Source: Periconia sp. R9002 (taxonomy: Eukaryota; Ascomycota; Dothideomycetes; Pleosporales; Periconiaceae). Taken from it: 64,000 bases of DNA. The notes below the pieces were generated by a model, which saw only the letters and a program-made list of their open reading frames with translations, searched no databases and was not told where the DNA came from. The stretch lies in contig JAMAHW010000001.1 of the NCBI GenBank assembly GCA_023627715.1, positions 1,240,001-1,304,000 on the forward strand. Reading direction: 5' to 3'. This document shows, one piece after another, positions 45,067 to 55,410 of this stretch (position 1 is the first letter of the stretch; the number at the start of each line of letters is the position of its first letter). The translations under genes were made by a program, and so were the position numbers.

Positions 45067-45663
45067 ATGGCGACACCGCAACCGCCTTCACAACCACTCC
45101 TCACACCTTCCGAGCGTCTCGCCCTCGAACAAGAAGAACGCTGGGACCGCCTCACCCGCAACGTTGCCATTGGAGGCGCAATAGCATGTCCAGTCATCGC
45201 CCTTCTACCGCCCCGCAAACTCGACCTCTACACCTTCTCCCTCGCCGTTGGATTCTACCTCTCCGCAGACCACCTTGCACAGGGTTACAATGGCAAACCA
45301 CTGCTTCAGCAGTTCAGCTTTGGTCGCGCAGACAAATCAACATCATTTGGTCTCCCCACCGAAAAAGCAGAAAGGTTGAGCAGAATAGCGAAGGAGAAGC
45401 GCGAGGAAGAACGGATCAGACGGGAAGGGGTACAAGCTTTAGCGAAATCGGAGGAAGAGAAGAAGGGCGTGCTTCAAAAACTCTGGATGGGAGACGAGAA
45501 GGAGGGGTGGAGGGAGCGGCGCATGGATGAGGAGAGGAAGGCGATTGCGGAGGGGAAGAGCTATACGGATATGATTTTTGAGCAGATTTGGGAGGTGTGG
45601 AATTGGGATAAGAAGAGTGGGGGAGATGGGGAGCGTAAGGGGGATGATGGGAAGAAAGAGTGA
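45067..45663 (+). CDS. Small membrane protein, unknown
   Basis: 198 residues from the ATG at 45067 (MATPQPPSQPLLTPSERLAL); an earlier in-frame ATG at 45004 would add 21 residues. Two hydrophobic segments, IGGAIACPVIALLPP and YTFSLAVGFYLSADHLA, are followed by a charged helical tail (KAERLSRIAKEKREEERIRR, EGWRERRMDEERKAIAEGK). Similar small fungal proteins are sometimes labelled rhomboid-family, but I see no Ser/His protease motif, so that label should not be trusted. A mitochondrial or ER membrane location is possible but unproven. Confidence 0.75.
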   Translation: MATPQPPSQPLLTPSERLALEQEERWDRLTRNVAIGGAIACPVIALLPPRKLDLYTFSLAVGFYLSADHLAQGYNGKPLLQQFSFGRADKSTSFGLPTEKAERLSRIAKEKREEERIRREGVQALAKSEEEKKGVLQKLWMGDEKEGWRERRMDEERKAIAEGKSYTDMIFEQIWEVWNWDKKSGGDGERKGDDGKKE

Positions 45664-46212
45664 TTGGTTGCTTGGAGGGGGATGTATGTGTATTTGTATT
45701 GTGTTGTGATAGCACTTGAGATGTAAGAATATTTTTGAGGGTATGGCTGGGAAAAAGTTCATGTTGATTGAGAATTAGGTATCGAGGAATCTTTTTACGC
45801 TTGCCAGCATGGATTTGTGCATATCGAAAAGGGTGTTGTAAATGCATGATATTATTTCGGTTTTGATGTCCTTGTACTTTCAATAAATTATTCAGATATA
45901 TTTGCGATACTCGATTCCGATTCTGTAAACTCGCACATCGTTCGCTCTTATAGTCGCATGTTTGATTAGATCGCTGCAATTTTGGTATTATCCACCTTTG
46001 AAGATTCGACATCAGAACACTCCTGGAGTTTGACTGCCACATGTCGCGGAAAGTTGACAGCACGTGTGCACGTGACCTAACGCTTGGCGCGGGATCTGCG
46101 CGAAATGTCTCTCGGACTCTTCCACACCAGTGCGTGTCCCCACCCGACTTCTACCAGCACCACTCTTCCGGGAGGTTTGTGCCGCCGACCCAGAACCTGT
46201 CCACCCGCGAGC
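45664..46212. other. Intergenic region
   Basis: 3' flank of the small membrane protein gene and promoter of EDC3. No gene seen. Confidence 0.5.
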
Positions 46213-48800
46213 ATGGCGTCGAGTCTTATTGGAATCTCTGTTACGGTCACCCTACAGAACCCACCGAATACGATTGTCGAGGGCCTGGTCGCAAATGTCA
46301 ATCCACAGACGTCCACACTAACGTTGCAGAATGGTAGGTAGCTCAGTTCATTCACCCACTCATAATTGGCAAAGATAAACAAAGAGTATGTTCTATGAGT
46401 AGCTTACAATCGTACTTAGTTCTTTTTCCTGGAACTGGCCACCAGCTGAATAGCTACCATGTGGAGGGGCATGCGATCGCTGACATCAAGGTCAATGACG
46501 GCCCTTCCACCACGCCGAGAGCTCCGCAACCGCCTCAATTTCAACCTCTTGATCAAAGGCGACTTGCTGGTGGCAATGTGCAGTCTGGACAGATGCCCTC
46601 TATTTCTCAGCCGCACGCTACTCCACAAGTCCATCCAGCTCAACCTCCACAACTTTCGCAGTCTTTCCAACACCCGCTGTCCAACCAAGTACCGATGCCC
46701 CACCCAACCCCCAGCGTACGTCCTTCGGTTCACGAGCCCTTTATCGATCCTGCCATTTTGAGCGTGGGTAAGAGAAGTGTCGCCACGCCCGCCCAGAACC
46801 TCGCAGTGGCTGCTCATCCCCTTGAAGCTCCCGCTACGCCTATCAAACCGCTTCACGCTGGGGCTGCTCCGCCCGTAACGGAGAAACTGCCCACGCATCC
46901 CGAACGTATCATAGAGAAGCCTATACGGAAGCCAAGCGCGGCGACATTAGAAGGGCCATTCTCGTCTCTGGATATTGCAGATGCAGAAGACCAGGCGAGC
47001 GATGACAGCAAAACTACAAAAACTGTTGTTGTGCGTAGGACAAGCATCAACAAGACAAGGACGGGTAAACCCATGGATGACCAAGTTGTGCGCACTCCCG
47101 TCAAGGTGAAGGGAGAAGAGGGAACCAAGAAGACAAGGCGCGGAGGCAAAGCGAGGAAAAAGGAGGTTGCAGCACAGGAGAGGCGCAATGGGGGCGATTT
47201 TCAGTCTCCGGATAATACTCGTAAAGGGTACGTAGGATGTTGACGTCCAGGTTCACAGTCACTAATAAGGAACAGGAAGGGTAACGGGTGGAGACAAACT
47301 CCGATCTTAGAGGATGCCTCGCAGCCACAAGTGAAAACTCCGGGTGTGATCGGAGGCAGAGTTGGATTGGAAGCCGCGAGTGCATCGAACAAAAAGGCGC
47401 GTCGACAAAAAGTGCTCGAAGCCAAGAATGGATGGGCTACCGAAGATGCAACAGATATCCAAGAACTGCCCGAATTTGACTTTGTCGAGAATCTTTCGAA
47501 ATTTGATAAACGCACCGTGTTCGAACAAATCAGGAACGAAGACACCACCGCCGATGAAGATCGACTGGTGAGCTTCAACCGTCTAGCGAGGCCTGGCACG
47601 TACGGCGGAAAGAATCTACACCCAAGCGAAAATGTCCTTGACAGCCGGCGATTGAAGAGCACAACGAACTCCAGCTCAGAGGATGATATGTCTGACCTTG
47701 GCAGCACACGTGGTTCACGACGAGCAATGTCTCGAGCCTCTATAAAAAGAGCACCTACCCGGCAAGGCAGCGGCCAAGTGGACCTCGACAGCCATGCTCA
47801 TATCGGTTCATCACAGACACTCCTCACTCATGCCAATCGTAATATCATCAACCGTCAATATGCGTCGTCCTCTCACGCAACCGGCAGCCCCAAGCCAAGT
47901 CGAATCGCGACACCTCCGGAATCTCCACTCCTCGAAGCCGCTACACAAGGCTCCCTACGTTTAGCGTCCAATAATCGCAGATGTCATACCATTACTCCTG
48001 GTGGCATGCTTGCAGTCGAAGAGATCGCCGAAGTTGAATTCGGTCTTTCGGAGGAGCTCATGGCCGAAAACGCAGGACGCGGCATTGCTGAAGTCGCCCT
48101 CTCAGCCATCAATCCAGGTGGCCGTCGCTTAGCACGCGACAATCCCAACGCCAAACCCGTCGTAGTTGTGTTGGCGGGCAATCATCGCGGGGGTGCTAGA
48201 GCTGTTGCTGCTGCCCGTCAGCTGCTTGCCCGGGGACCGAAGGTTATGGTAGCTCTCCTTGGCTATGAACGCAATGCTGATTGGGATCGTGATGTGAGGC
48301 GGCAAGTTGATCTTTTCAAGAAGCTGGGAGGCTCTGTCCGTGCATGGCCCGATCTGGAAGAAGCACTCAAGAGGTTGCAGGCGCCTCCAGAGCTCATCAT
48401 TGACGCTCTTCTGGGACGCAACAAAGAATTTGACGCTCTGGGTGATGCCGATCGCCGTACAGTCTTGACCATTGTCGGCTGGGCCAACAAGTCTCGTGCG
48501 GCTGTTCTAGCTGTAGAGACGCCTTCGGGAGTCGGTGGTTCCACTGGTGAAGTGGCTATCCTCGAGGGAGAACCCCTGGAGGTCAGGGCCAAATACATTG
48601 TCTCCTTGGGCGCGCCGAGGAGCGGACTTCTCAAGGCGCTGCAGAATGGAGCTGGCCGAGATCCCAACTGGCTGCTCTGGGTCGTGGACATCGGTGTCAA
48701 TCGGCCTTGGCGAAGCGCGGGGATCGGCGGAGGCAAGGGCATCCGGTTTGGTGAAGATTGGGTCGTGCAGGCTCGGTTCGTGGAGGAGACACAGGTATGA
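46213..48800 (+). CDS. edc3: EDC3, enhancer of mRNA decapping
   Basis: Model: 46213-46333, 46420-47227, 47276-48800; 817 residues. Edc3 is a P-body scaffold that stimulates the Dcp1-Dcp2 decapping enzyme. The N-terminal divergent LSm domain reads SSLIGISVTVTLQNPPNTIV, VEGLVANVNPQTSTLTLQN and, after the splice, VLFPGTGHQLNSY. A long Pro/Gln-rich linker with basic patches follows. The FDF motif (LPEFDFVENLSKFDKRTVFE, about 374-393) would bind a DEAD-box helicase of the Dhh1 type. The C-terminal YjeF_N domain (about 555-817: AENAGRGIAEVALSAINPG, VVVLAGNHRGGARAVAAARQ, PELIIDALLG, VLAVETPSGV) mediates dimerisation. Domain order and length fit the family. Confidence 0.95.
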
Positions 48801-49624
48801 GATTGTACGTTCTTTTTCAACCGGATGAGTTGACGGTGAGATCCGCTGAAGGGATGGAAGTGAAGCGAGATCAAAAGTTATGAGTGATGTAACATTATGA
48901 TTATATCTAGCATTGCGCAGGCGTTATGTTCGGGCTGCCCTTTTTCTACGACCCACATGTATGATGGTATGAGGATGGTCAGAGCGAGCAGTGGGAGCTA
49001 TTGAATTACCCCGAGAACAAAAATAAACCAACTATTCAATGAAGTCGCGTTTCGGAATTAGTGATTCCCACTTTTCTCTATCCCGCTATATTTGTGATGA
49101 GTGGTGTTGTGGGGAGGTCGTGATGCTTGAAGGATGCCAAGATAGATATTTCTTCGTTCCTATTAGACATGTTGGAGTATGAATTAGGCTCCACAAGGGT
49201 ATGTTTTTGTGTCTATACAACTTACGCTAATTGTACCCATGAAGTTTGTAATAAAAAAAGGGCGTTCATTGAACCAATCAGAGAAGTCTAAGTGCGAGAA
49301 ATAAGCTTTGCCGCCCTTACGTATGTTACTACTTTGAGAAGACATTCGGATGGCGGGAACGATGGTGGTGAGAATGAGCTGTTTTCATCACTGTTTGTTC
49401 TCAAGATGGTTTGTTGCAAAAATCCACATTATGTAGGAGAGAAGGAGTCGATACATAAATTGAAGATGACGCTCTTATCCACTTTCTATCGTCATCACCA
49501 TCAAAACTTCGAAGCCCACTGAGAACTAACTAAACCCCAACTCTAAAGCATCTCGTCGCACAAAGGAAAATCCCTAACCACTCTACGCCCCCATAACATC
49601 AAAAGTATACAAACCAAAAGCAAG
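48801..49624. other. Intergenic region
   Basis: 3' flank of EDC3 and promoter of the DUF1749 gene. No gene seen. Confidence 0.5.
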
Positions 49625-50587
49625 ATGGCATACCCAGGAACCCTCCACCGCTACAACCGCCGCCTCGTAGCCTTCGAGCACGCCAACCCCACCTCGACCA
49701 ACTCACCACCACGCAACACCCTCCTCTTCATCGGCGGTCTAACCGACGGTCTCCTAACCACCACCTACCCCTCCAAAATCGCCGCCCACCTCCCCCCGAA
49801 CTGGCGCCTCGCCGAAGTCCTCCTCACCTCTTCCTACAGCGGATGGGCGACGGGCAGCATCGCACGTGACGCCCGCGAACTGGGCGAGTGCGTGCAGTAC
49901 TTCCGGAACCTCACCTCAACATCCACCCAAACCACCGACCAAGATGCCAAAATCGTCCTCATGGGCTGCTCCACAGGCTGCCAAGACGCGCTCGAATACG
50001 TCATCGGCGCCGACCGCGCCCAACGTCCCCCCATCAACGGTATCATCCTGCAAGCCGGCGTCAGCGATCGCGAGGCCTGGTACGACATGGCCGCGCGCAT
50101 GCCCTCGCCCTCGGATAAGGACGAAAACATGCTGCCCGCCCTCGAAGCCGCACTCAACATCGCTACTAAGTTGAAGAACGAAGGGAAAGGCGACGAAATC
50201 ATGCCGAGAGACCACGACATCGTCCGCTCCGTCATGGGCGAGGCTACGACGGCGTATCGCACGTGGAGCTTACTCGCGAAAGGTGGGGACGACGATTTCT
50301 TCTCGTCGGATTTGAGTGATGATGCGTTGAAAGCCACTTTCGGAAGTATCGGTAATGGCGTACGGGTTGCGTTGATTTGGGGAAGCGAGGACGAGCACGT
50401 ACCTAAGCATTTAGATAAAGAGGCGGTTTTGGGGAAGTGGGCGGGGTTTGTGAGGGATGGGGGTGCGGTGTTTGATGACGAGGCGAGTGGTGTGCTACAG
50501 GGCGCGTCGCATACTTTGAATCGGGATCCGGAGGAGGTGGTGGCGGCGTTGAGGGGGAGGGTTGGGGGGTTTTTGGAGAGGGTTTGA
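49625..50587 (+). CDS. DUF1749 alpha/beta-hydrolase (SidJ-like esterase family)
   Basis: Single exon, 320 residues, normal for the family. The start LHRYNRRLVAFEH precedes the strand-loop NTLLFIGGLTDGLLTTTYPS. The nucleophile elbow is GCSTG with Ser116 in VLMGCSTGCQDALEY; WGSEDEHVP holds the probable acid and His296 in GASHTLNRD completes the triad. DUF1749 includes the siderophore esterase SidJ of Aspergillus, which hydrolyses fusarinine-type siderophores, and conserved proteins of unknown substrate. No siderophore genes are visible nearby, so the substrate is left open. It is the last gene before the repeat array. Confidence 0.88.
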   Translation: MAYPGTLHRYNRRLVAFEHANPTSTNSPPRNTLLFIGGLTDGLLTTTYPSKIAAHLPPNWRLAEVLLTSSYSGWATGSIARDARELGECVQYFRNLTSTSTQTTDQDAKIVLMGCSTGCQDALEYVIGADRAQRPPINGIILQAGVSDREAWYDMAARMPSPSDKDENMLPALEAALNIATKLKNEGKGDEIMPRDHDIVRSVMGEATTAYRTWSLLAKGGDDDFFSSDLSDDALKATFGSIGNGVRVALIWGSEDEHVPKHLDKEAVLGKWAGFVRDGGAVFDDEASGVLQGASHTLNRDPEEVVAALRGRVGGFLERV

Positions 50588-50970
50588 GGGGGAGGAAGAT
50601 GCGTATATTGCGGGTAGTTACGAAGTTAGTTAAATGTAACTAGGGGTGGTTACAGTACGTGATGAGTGTCTTATTATGTTATGTCACGTAGTGTCTGGAT
50701 AACGGACGACTGTGTACCTGGAGTGAACACATGGTGGTGGTGTGGTGGTGGTGAGGTTCTTCATCATTGTTCGTTATCACGCCCGCCCCCTCATCAGGTC
50801 ACTCTTAGCTAGTTTGGCGTGTATATGTATGAATCGATTAAAACCACGCAGACATGAATATGCTACCGATCCCATTTTCATGAATAAGTACACCAAAGAA
50901 GAAAAAATCCAACAAAGTAAACCACGCCACCACCCATCCACCGATCCAAACATATTATGTTTCTCGGTAT
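50588..50970. other. Intergenic region before the array
   Basis: 3' flank of the DUF1749 gene with GGTGGT runs near 50732. No array motif seen here. Confidence 0.5.
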
Positions 50971-50976
50971 CATTTT

Positions 50977-51180
50977 TCACACACATGTAAACGTCGCTTG
51001 CCTCCCTTTGCCATGGCAGTACTTCTCTACTTCTTTTTCTTTCCCCCCTGCCAAACATGAGAAGTTGCTTTTTTACTATGTCTTTACACATGTAAACGTC
51101 GTCTCTCTCCCCTTCCCATAAAAAAAATCTCTACTTCTTTTTCTTCTTCCCCTCCCTGCCAACATAACTCTCTCATTTAT
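50977..51180. repeat. Left-edge duplication of the array
   Basis: Two ~105-base units start with ACACATGTAAACGTCG (about 50981 and 51086), continue with pyrimidine-rich text (CTACTTCTTTTTCTT) and end CCCTGCCAAACAT or CCCTGCCAACAT. They differ from the main array by being C/T-rich, but the ACAT ends and spacing idea are the same. Confidence 0.75.
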
Positions 51181-51299
51181 CGAATTTCACACACACGTAC
51201 AATTCCCGTCGTCGTCGTCCTGTTCGCACGCCCACACACATGAAGTCTCAAATGTACCCTTGTATCTTTTTTCGCCCTATAAATTGACGAAGACGAAAA

Positions 51300-52990
51300 G
51301 GAGAGCAGGACACGACCATGTGTTCTATTCGTGTTGGATTGTAAAGTGACGGACCGGGGCCCGCGAGAAAGACATAGAACAAGGCAATGCCCAGTTTCAC
51401 ATATGACCAACCCTGTATTCGTTTTTTTTATTTATTTACTTGGGGGAGCGGGACGGACATGTATACGGTTCGTTGGGCGTTTTGCACATGGGCGATTCGT
51501 TGTATTTGTTTTCTAGTCTGGCGACGACCATATCTACATACCGTGTAACACTTTCACTCCGAATCACACACATCGCTGCCTCTGTATCCGTTTTTTTATT
51601 TATTTGGGAGGGCGGGACGGACATCGCAATGTCTTAGTGGAGTTTCAGACATCTTGAGATCATTGCATAGTTTTTATTCCAGAGAGCAGCTCGACCATAA
51701 AACTTGTTTCTTTTCGTCTTGGATTATAAAAGGACAGGAGCTCGGGAGACAGAGAAGACATGTCAGCATTCCACGCCCAATCTCACACATTGCTGGTACT
51801 CCTCACTGTTTTTTATTTATTTGGAAGAGCGGGACGGACATGGCAGCATTCTTAGTTGGGTTTCAGACATAAGCAGTTCATAAGTAAGTATTCCAAAAAG
51901 CGGGCGAACATGTAAACCTCGATTCTCTCATTTTGAATTAAATAAGGGCGGGAGGCGCCCGAGAAACATACAATGGGTCGAGTTCCAGTTTTACACATAA
52001 CCGAATTCTCCTCATCGTTCTTACGGAGAGCAGGACAAACATATTCGTCCATTGCTCCAAATCTCGCACATTACCAGTTTCAATCCTTGTGTGTTCATTC
52101 TAGAGAGCAGTTCAACTATGTATACCTAATTCCTTTGATTTTAAAATATGAAAGGACCGCCAGAGCCGCTCGAGACAAACATGGGATTGTTTCGTACTCG
52201 CTTTTTAGATGTTTATCTGTTAATTAACGTTGTCTTTTTCTATTAAATAGAGAAGAGGAGGAGAACAAAACGGACATATCAAGGATTAACTCCCATTCTT
52301 AGACATATTTAGGTTCTGTTTGTTTTTTTATTTAGGAGAGCAGGATAGACATATCTACGCTTCTCGCTCGAAGTTTCTAATAAACTAAACTGTTATTGTT
52401 GTTTATTTAGGAGAGCGTGATAAACATTATCACGCGGTGTTCAACGCTTTGGAAATTCCCTCTCCATAGTCGGTATTTATTTAGGAATGCGGGCCGAACA
52501 TGCATATATCTCGGTTTCGGTTTTAGATATTACTATTCCTTTACTTAGTTTTTTTTATTCCGAGAGCAGGATAAACATGCCTGTGCTGCTGTCGAGGCTT
52601 TAGACATGAGCGCTTTTTCTCTTTGTTTGTATACCGGAGAGCAGCCGAACATGTCAACCGTTCGCTCTACGTTTCACAAATTCTTGATTCCATTCTCATT
52701 TTTTTATTCCGGAGAGCGAGACAAGCATGGTAAAGGTTCCTTCGCGTTTTCACACATCGCTACCGCTGTATCCGTTTTCTTATTGTTTGGGGTGTTTCGA
52801 CTTTTTTCTTCAACAAGTTGGAGAAGAGCAGGACGGACATATTAGTTCTCTAGTCTAAAGCTCACACACAATAGCTTTGTCCCGTTTTTTATTCGGGGGA
52901 GCGGGTCGAACATACGAACCGTCCACTTCCAGTTTCAGACATAATGGCTTTGTCCCGCTTTTTTTAACCTGGAGAGCGGGTCGAACATAT
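51300..52990. repeat. Left half of array, ~75-base units
   Basis: The ends of the purine-rich elements fall at 52277, 52352, 52427, 52501, 52578, 52652 and 52728, i.e. steps of 75, 75, 74, 77, 74 and 76. Outside that block the steps range from 56 to 112. The strongest copies, with GCGGGACGGACAT, are at 51448-51460, 51612-51624 and 51829-51841. Confidence 0.85.
51334..51375 (+). repeat. Long-class array element, first example
   Basis: Begins TTGGATTGTAAAG and ends CGCGAGAAAGACAT. Other long-class copies: 51719-51761, 51931-51969, 52139-52182, 53614-53649, 53897-53931, 54038-54075, 54192-54229, 54346-54382, 54421-54461 and 54700-54737. Many contain TATAAAA or TTAAAA near their start. Confidence 0.7.
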
Positions 52991-53589
52991 CTACTCTCCG
53001 CTCCCAACCTCAGACATAGCTTGAGTTCGGTACTCTTTTCTCATTTATGAATAATGTGTCTCGCTCTTTTGTACGGTTTAGAGAAGAGGGAGGGGGGAAG
53101 AGAGCAGGACATATCTACCCTCCAATCCAAATCTCACACATTGACAAGTGTCAAATTCTTTTTTTATTCCGGAGAGCAAGACGAACATACCACCCCTCTA
53201 ATGGAAATTTCACATATAAAGAACTCGGTACTCTTTTCTTGTTCATGTAGGGAATCGTCTCGCATTTTTTGTACAAATAAAAAAAAGGGAGGGTGCGGAG
53301 AAGAGGAGCAGGACGAACATAGTGCTTGTTTGCTCGAGTTCTGAAGGATGGGAAGGAGGAGGGGGCAGGGACACACATGGCTGTTGCTGCCGCTGTATTC
53401 TAAGGGGCGTAGGTTTTGCGCTCGCGTGTTTTTGGGACAGACATAGCGATTGTGTATGCGGGGTTTAGTAATAGGAAAGAGGAAGAGAGCAGGACGGACA
53501 TAATCGTTGACGTCGTAGTGTTTTATAGAGGAGTAGTTTCTAGGCTCGCGTATTCCTGGAATTGAAGAAGACCAAAGAAGACCGGAGCA

Positions 53590-55410
53590 GACATGATATA
53601 TCTGGATGAGTTCTTTTAAACTATAAAAGACGGATCCCAGGCCGCACATGATTCTACTTCCGTTATCCTTCTAGTTACATGAAGTAGGTTGTCCAGCGGT
53701 TTATTCTTAGACTTCAAGAAGACCGGACAAACATGTTTCCTGAGGGTTGCTTTTTTGATGATGGGAAGGAAGAGGCCGGGACGGACATCGCTATCGCTGC
53801 TAATGTATTCTATAGCGAATGGTTTTTAGATGTGTGTATTCTCTAGAACTAAGGAAGACAAGCCAGCACAACGAGCATCGAATAGTCGAATACATTCTTT
53901 TAATTATGAGAAGACGAAACCGAACGGACATGGAAACGGTTCTCTGGTATTTGTACACATAGTCTGTTCTCCTTCTTTTTATTCCTTGACTTAAATAAGA
54001 CAAGCCGCCACAACAAACATGGTATACTGAAATACCAGATTTAAACAATTAAAAGTCGGAAACCGAGACGGCCATGTATGGTGAGGTTCTAATGTTTCCG
54101 TCTAATCCCAAATAATCCATTCTTGCCCTCTGCATCTTCGAATTGCAGAGGACAAGAGGAGAGCAGGACGGACATCACACCATTGCTGTTTTCTTTTTAA
54201 CTACTAAAAAGATAGACCCCGGGACGCATATTATTCTCGGGCGTGTTATCCTTCTAGTTACATAAAAGCTATTAGGCAACCTTTTATTCCTAGAAGTACA
54301 CAACACACACACACCACAAGGAACATAATCTTTCTGAGTAGCAGGTTTTAATTTTAAACGAGAAATACCCCAGGAAGCACATAGTACCGTTTATGTTTAA
54401 GTCTAAACCTTGGGGTAGTAGGTTTTAATTATAAAAAAGACGAACCCCCCAGGCCAGACATAACGGCTTTTCTCTAGCAGTTGTAGTTGCACATGTAGCA
54501 GAGCACTACGCCATTTTATTGAGAAGATGCCCCCTTCTTCTTTTCTTATGAAGGTGGGAAGGAAGACAGGGACGGACATTATTTGCGTACATTTCAGGTT
54601 TGATTCATTTCATAGGAGAGTGGTCTTTTTTAGTGTGTGTTTCTAGAATTGATGACGGCGAAAGAAGACCGGAACAAACATGAAACTTTTCAACCACCAT
54701 TTTAAATTATTGAAAAGACAAAACCCAGGCCGGACATACTAGTTTTTTTTTAATGCAACTGTACATATTATAGGCTCTGTTCGGTTTCTTTATAAGATCC
54801 TCCCTTCCTTCTTTCTTATGGAATTGGAGAGGAAGGGGACGGACATGTCTCATGCGTCGTTGTGTTATTTTAGCGGAGGAGAGGCTGGAGAACGGGACGC
54901 ACATAAAAGACAGCAAAGAGCAGGACGGACATACCCTCCACGTAGATGTGGGGTTTTGTAGCAGCAGCCTTTCACATTGTGATGTGGTTATATTTTAATA
55001 AAGATCGGAAGAAGCCTAAGGCCAGAACAAAACATGGTGCTTCTTGAGCGCTATCTTGAACTGGGGGAAGAGAGAGCCAGGACAAACATTTCCCTCTTTC
55101 AGTAGCATTTTTACAGCTGAGCAGTCTTTCATGCTGCTAGTGTTGGTGCTGGTTAATAAAAATTAGAGAGGACAAAAGGCAAAACAGGACATATTGTTTT
55201 GGCAGTGATGTTTTGAGATGCGATTGGAAAGAGCCCGGGACGGACATAACTAGTTTTTGTGGTAATTTTAGACGTGAGAAGTTTCTCATTATCAGTTCTA
55301 AAATCCCCTTTGTATTAATTGGAGAAACCAAAGACAAGAACGGGCATTATACCTGTTTCGAGGGAGTTGTTTTGAACTGAAAGAGATTGGAGAGCAGGAC
55401 GGACACGTTC
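53590..55410. repeat. Right half of array, ~150-base double units
   Basis: Element ends at 53594, 53649, 53734, 53788, 53878, 53931, 54020, 54075, 54175, 54229, 54326 and 54382 give steps of 55, 85, 54, 90, 53, 89, 55, 100, 54, 97 and 56. Order within a unit: purine-rich element, ~19 bases, long element, ~19 bases, short element such as TTCTAGTTACAT, then the next unit. The purine-rich element drifts here to GAAGACCGGACAAACAT. Confidence 0.8.

Noticed and set aside
45067..45663. Rhomboid protease
   Set aside because: Only two hydrophobic segments and no catalytic Ser/His motif; the label seems to be a database habit.
53164..53649. Minus-strand frame of 161 residues inside the array
   Set aside because: The frame merely re-reads the repeated motif (YVRPAL/VCP text) with no stable register between units; other such frames in the array behave the same.
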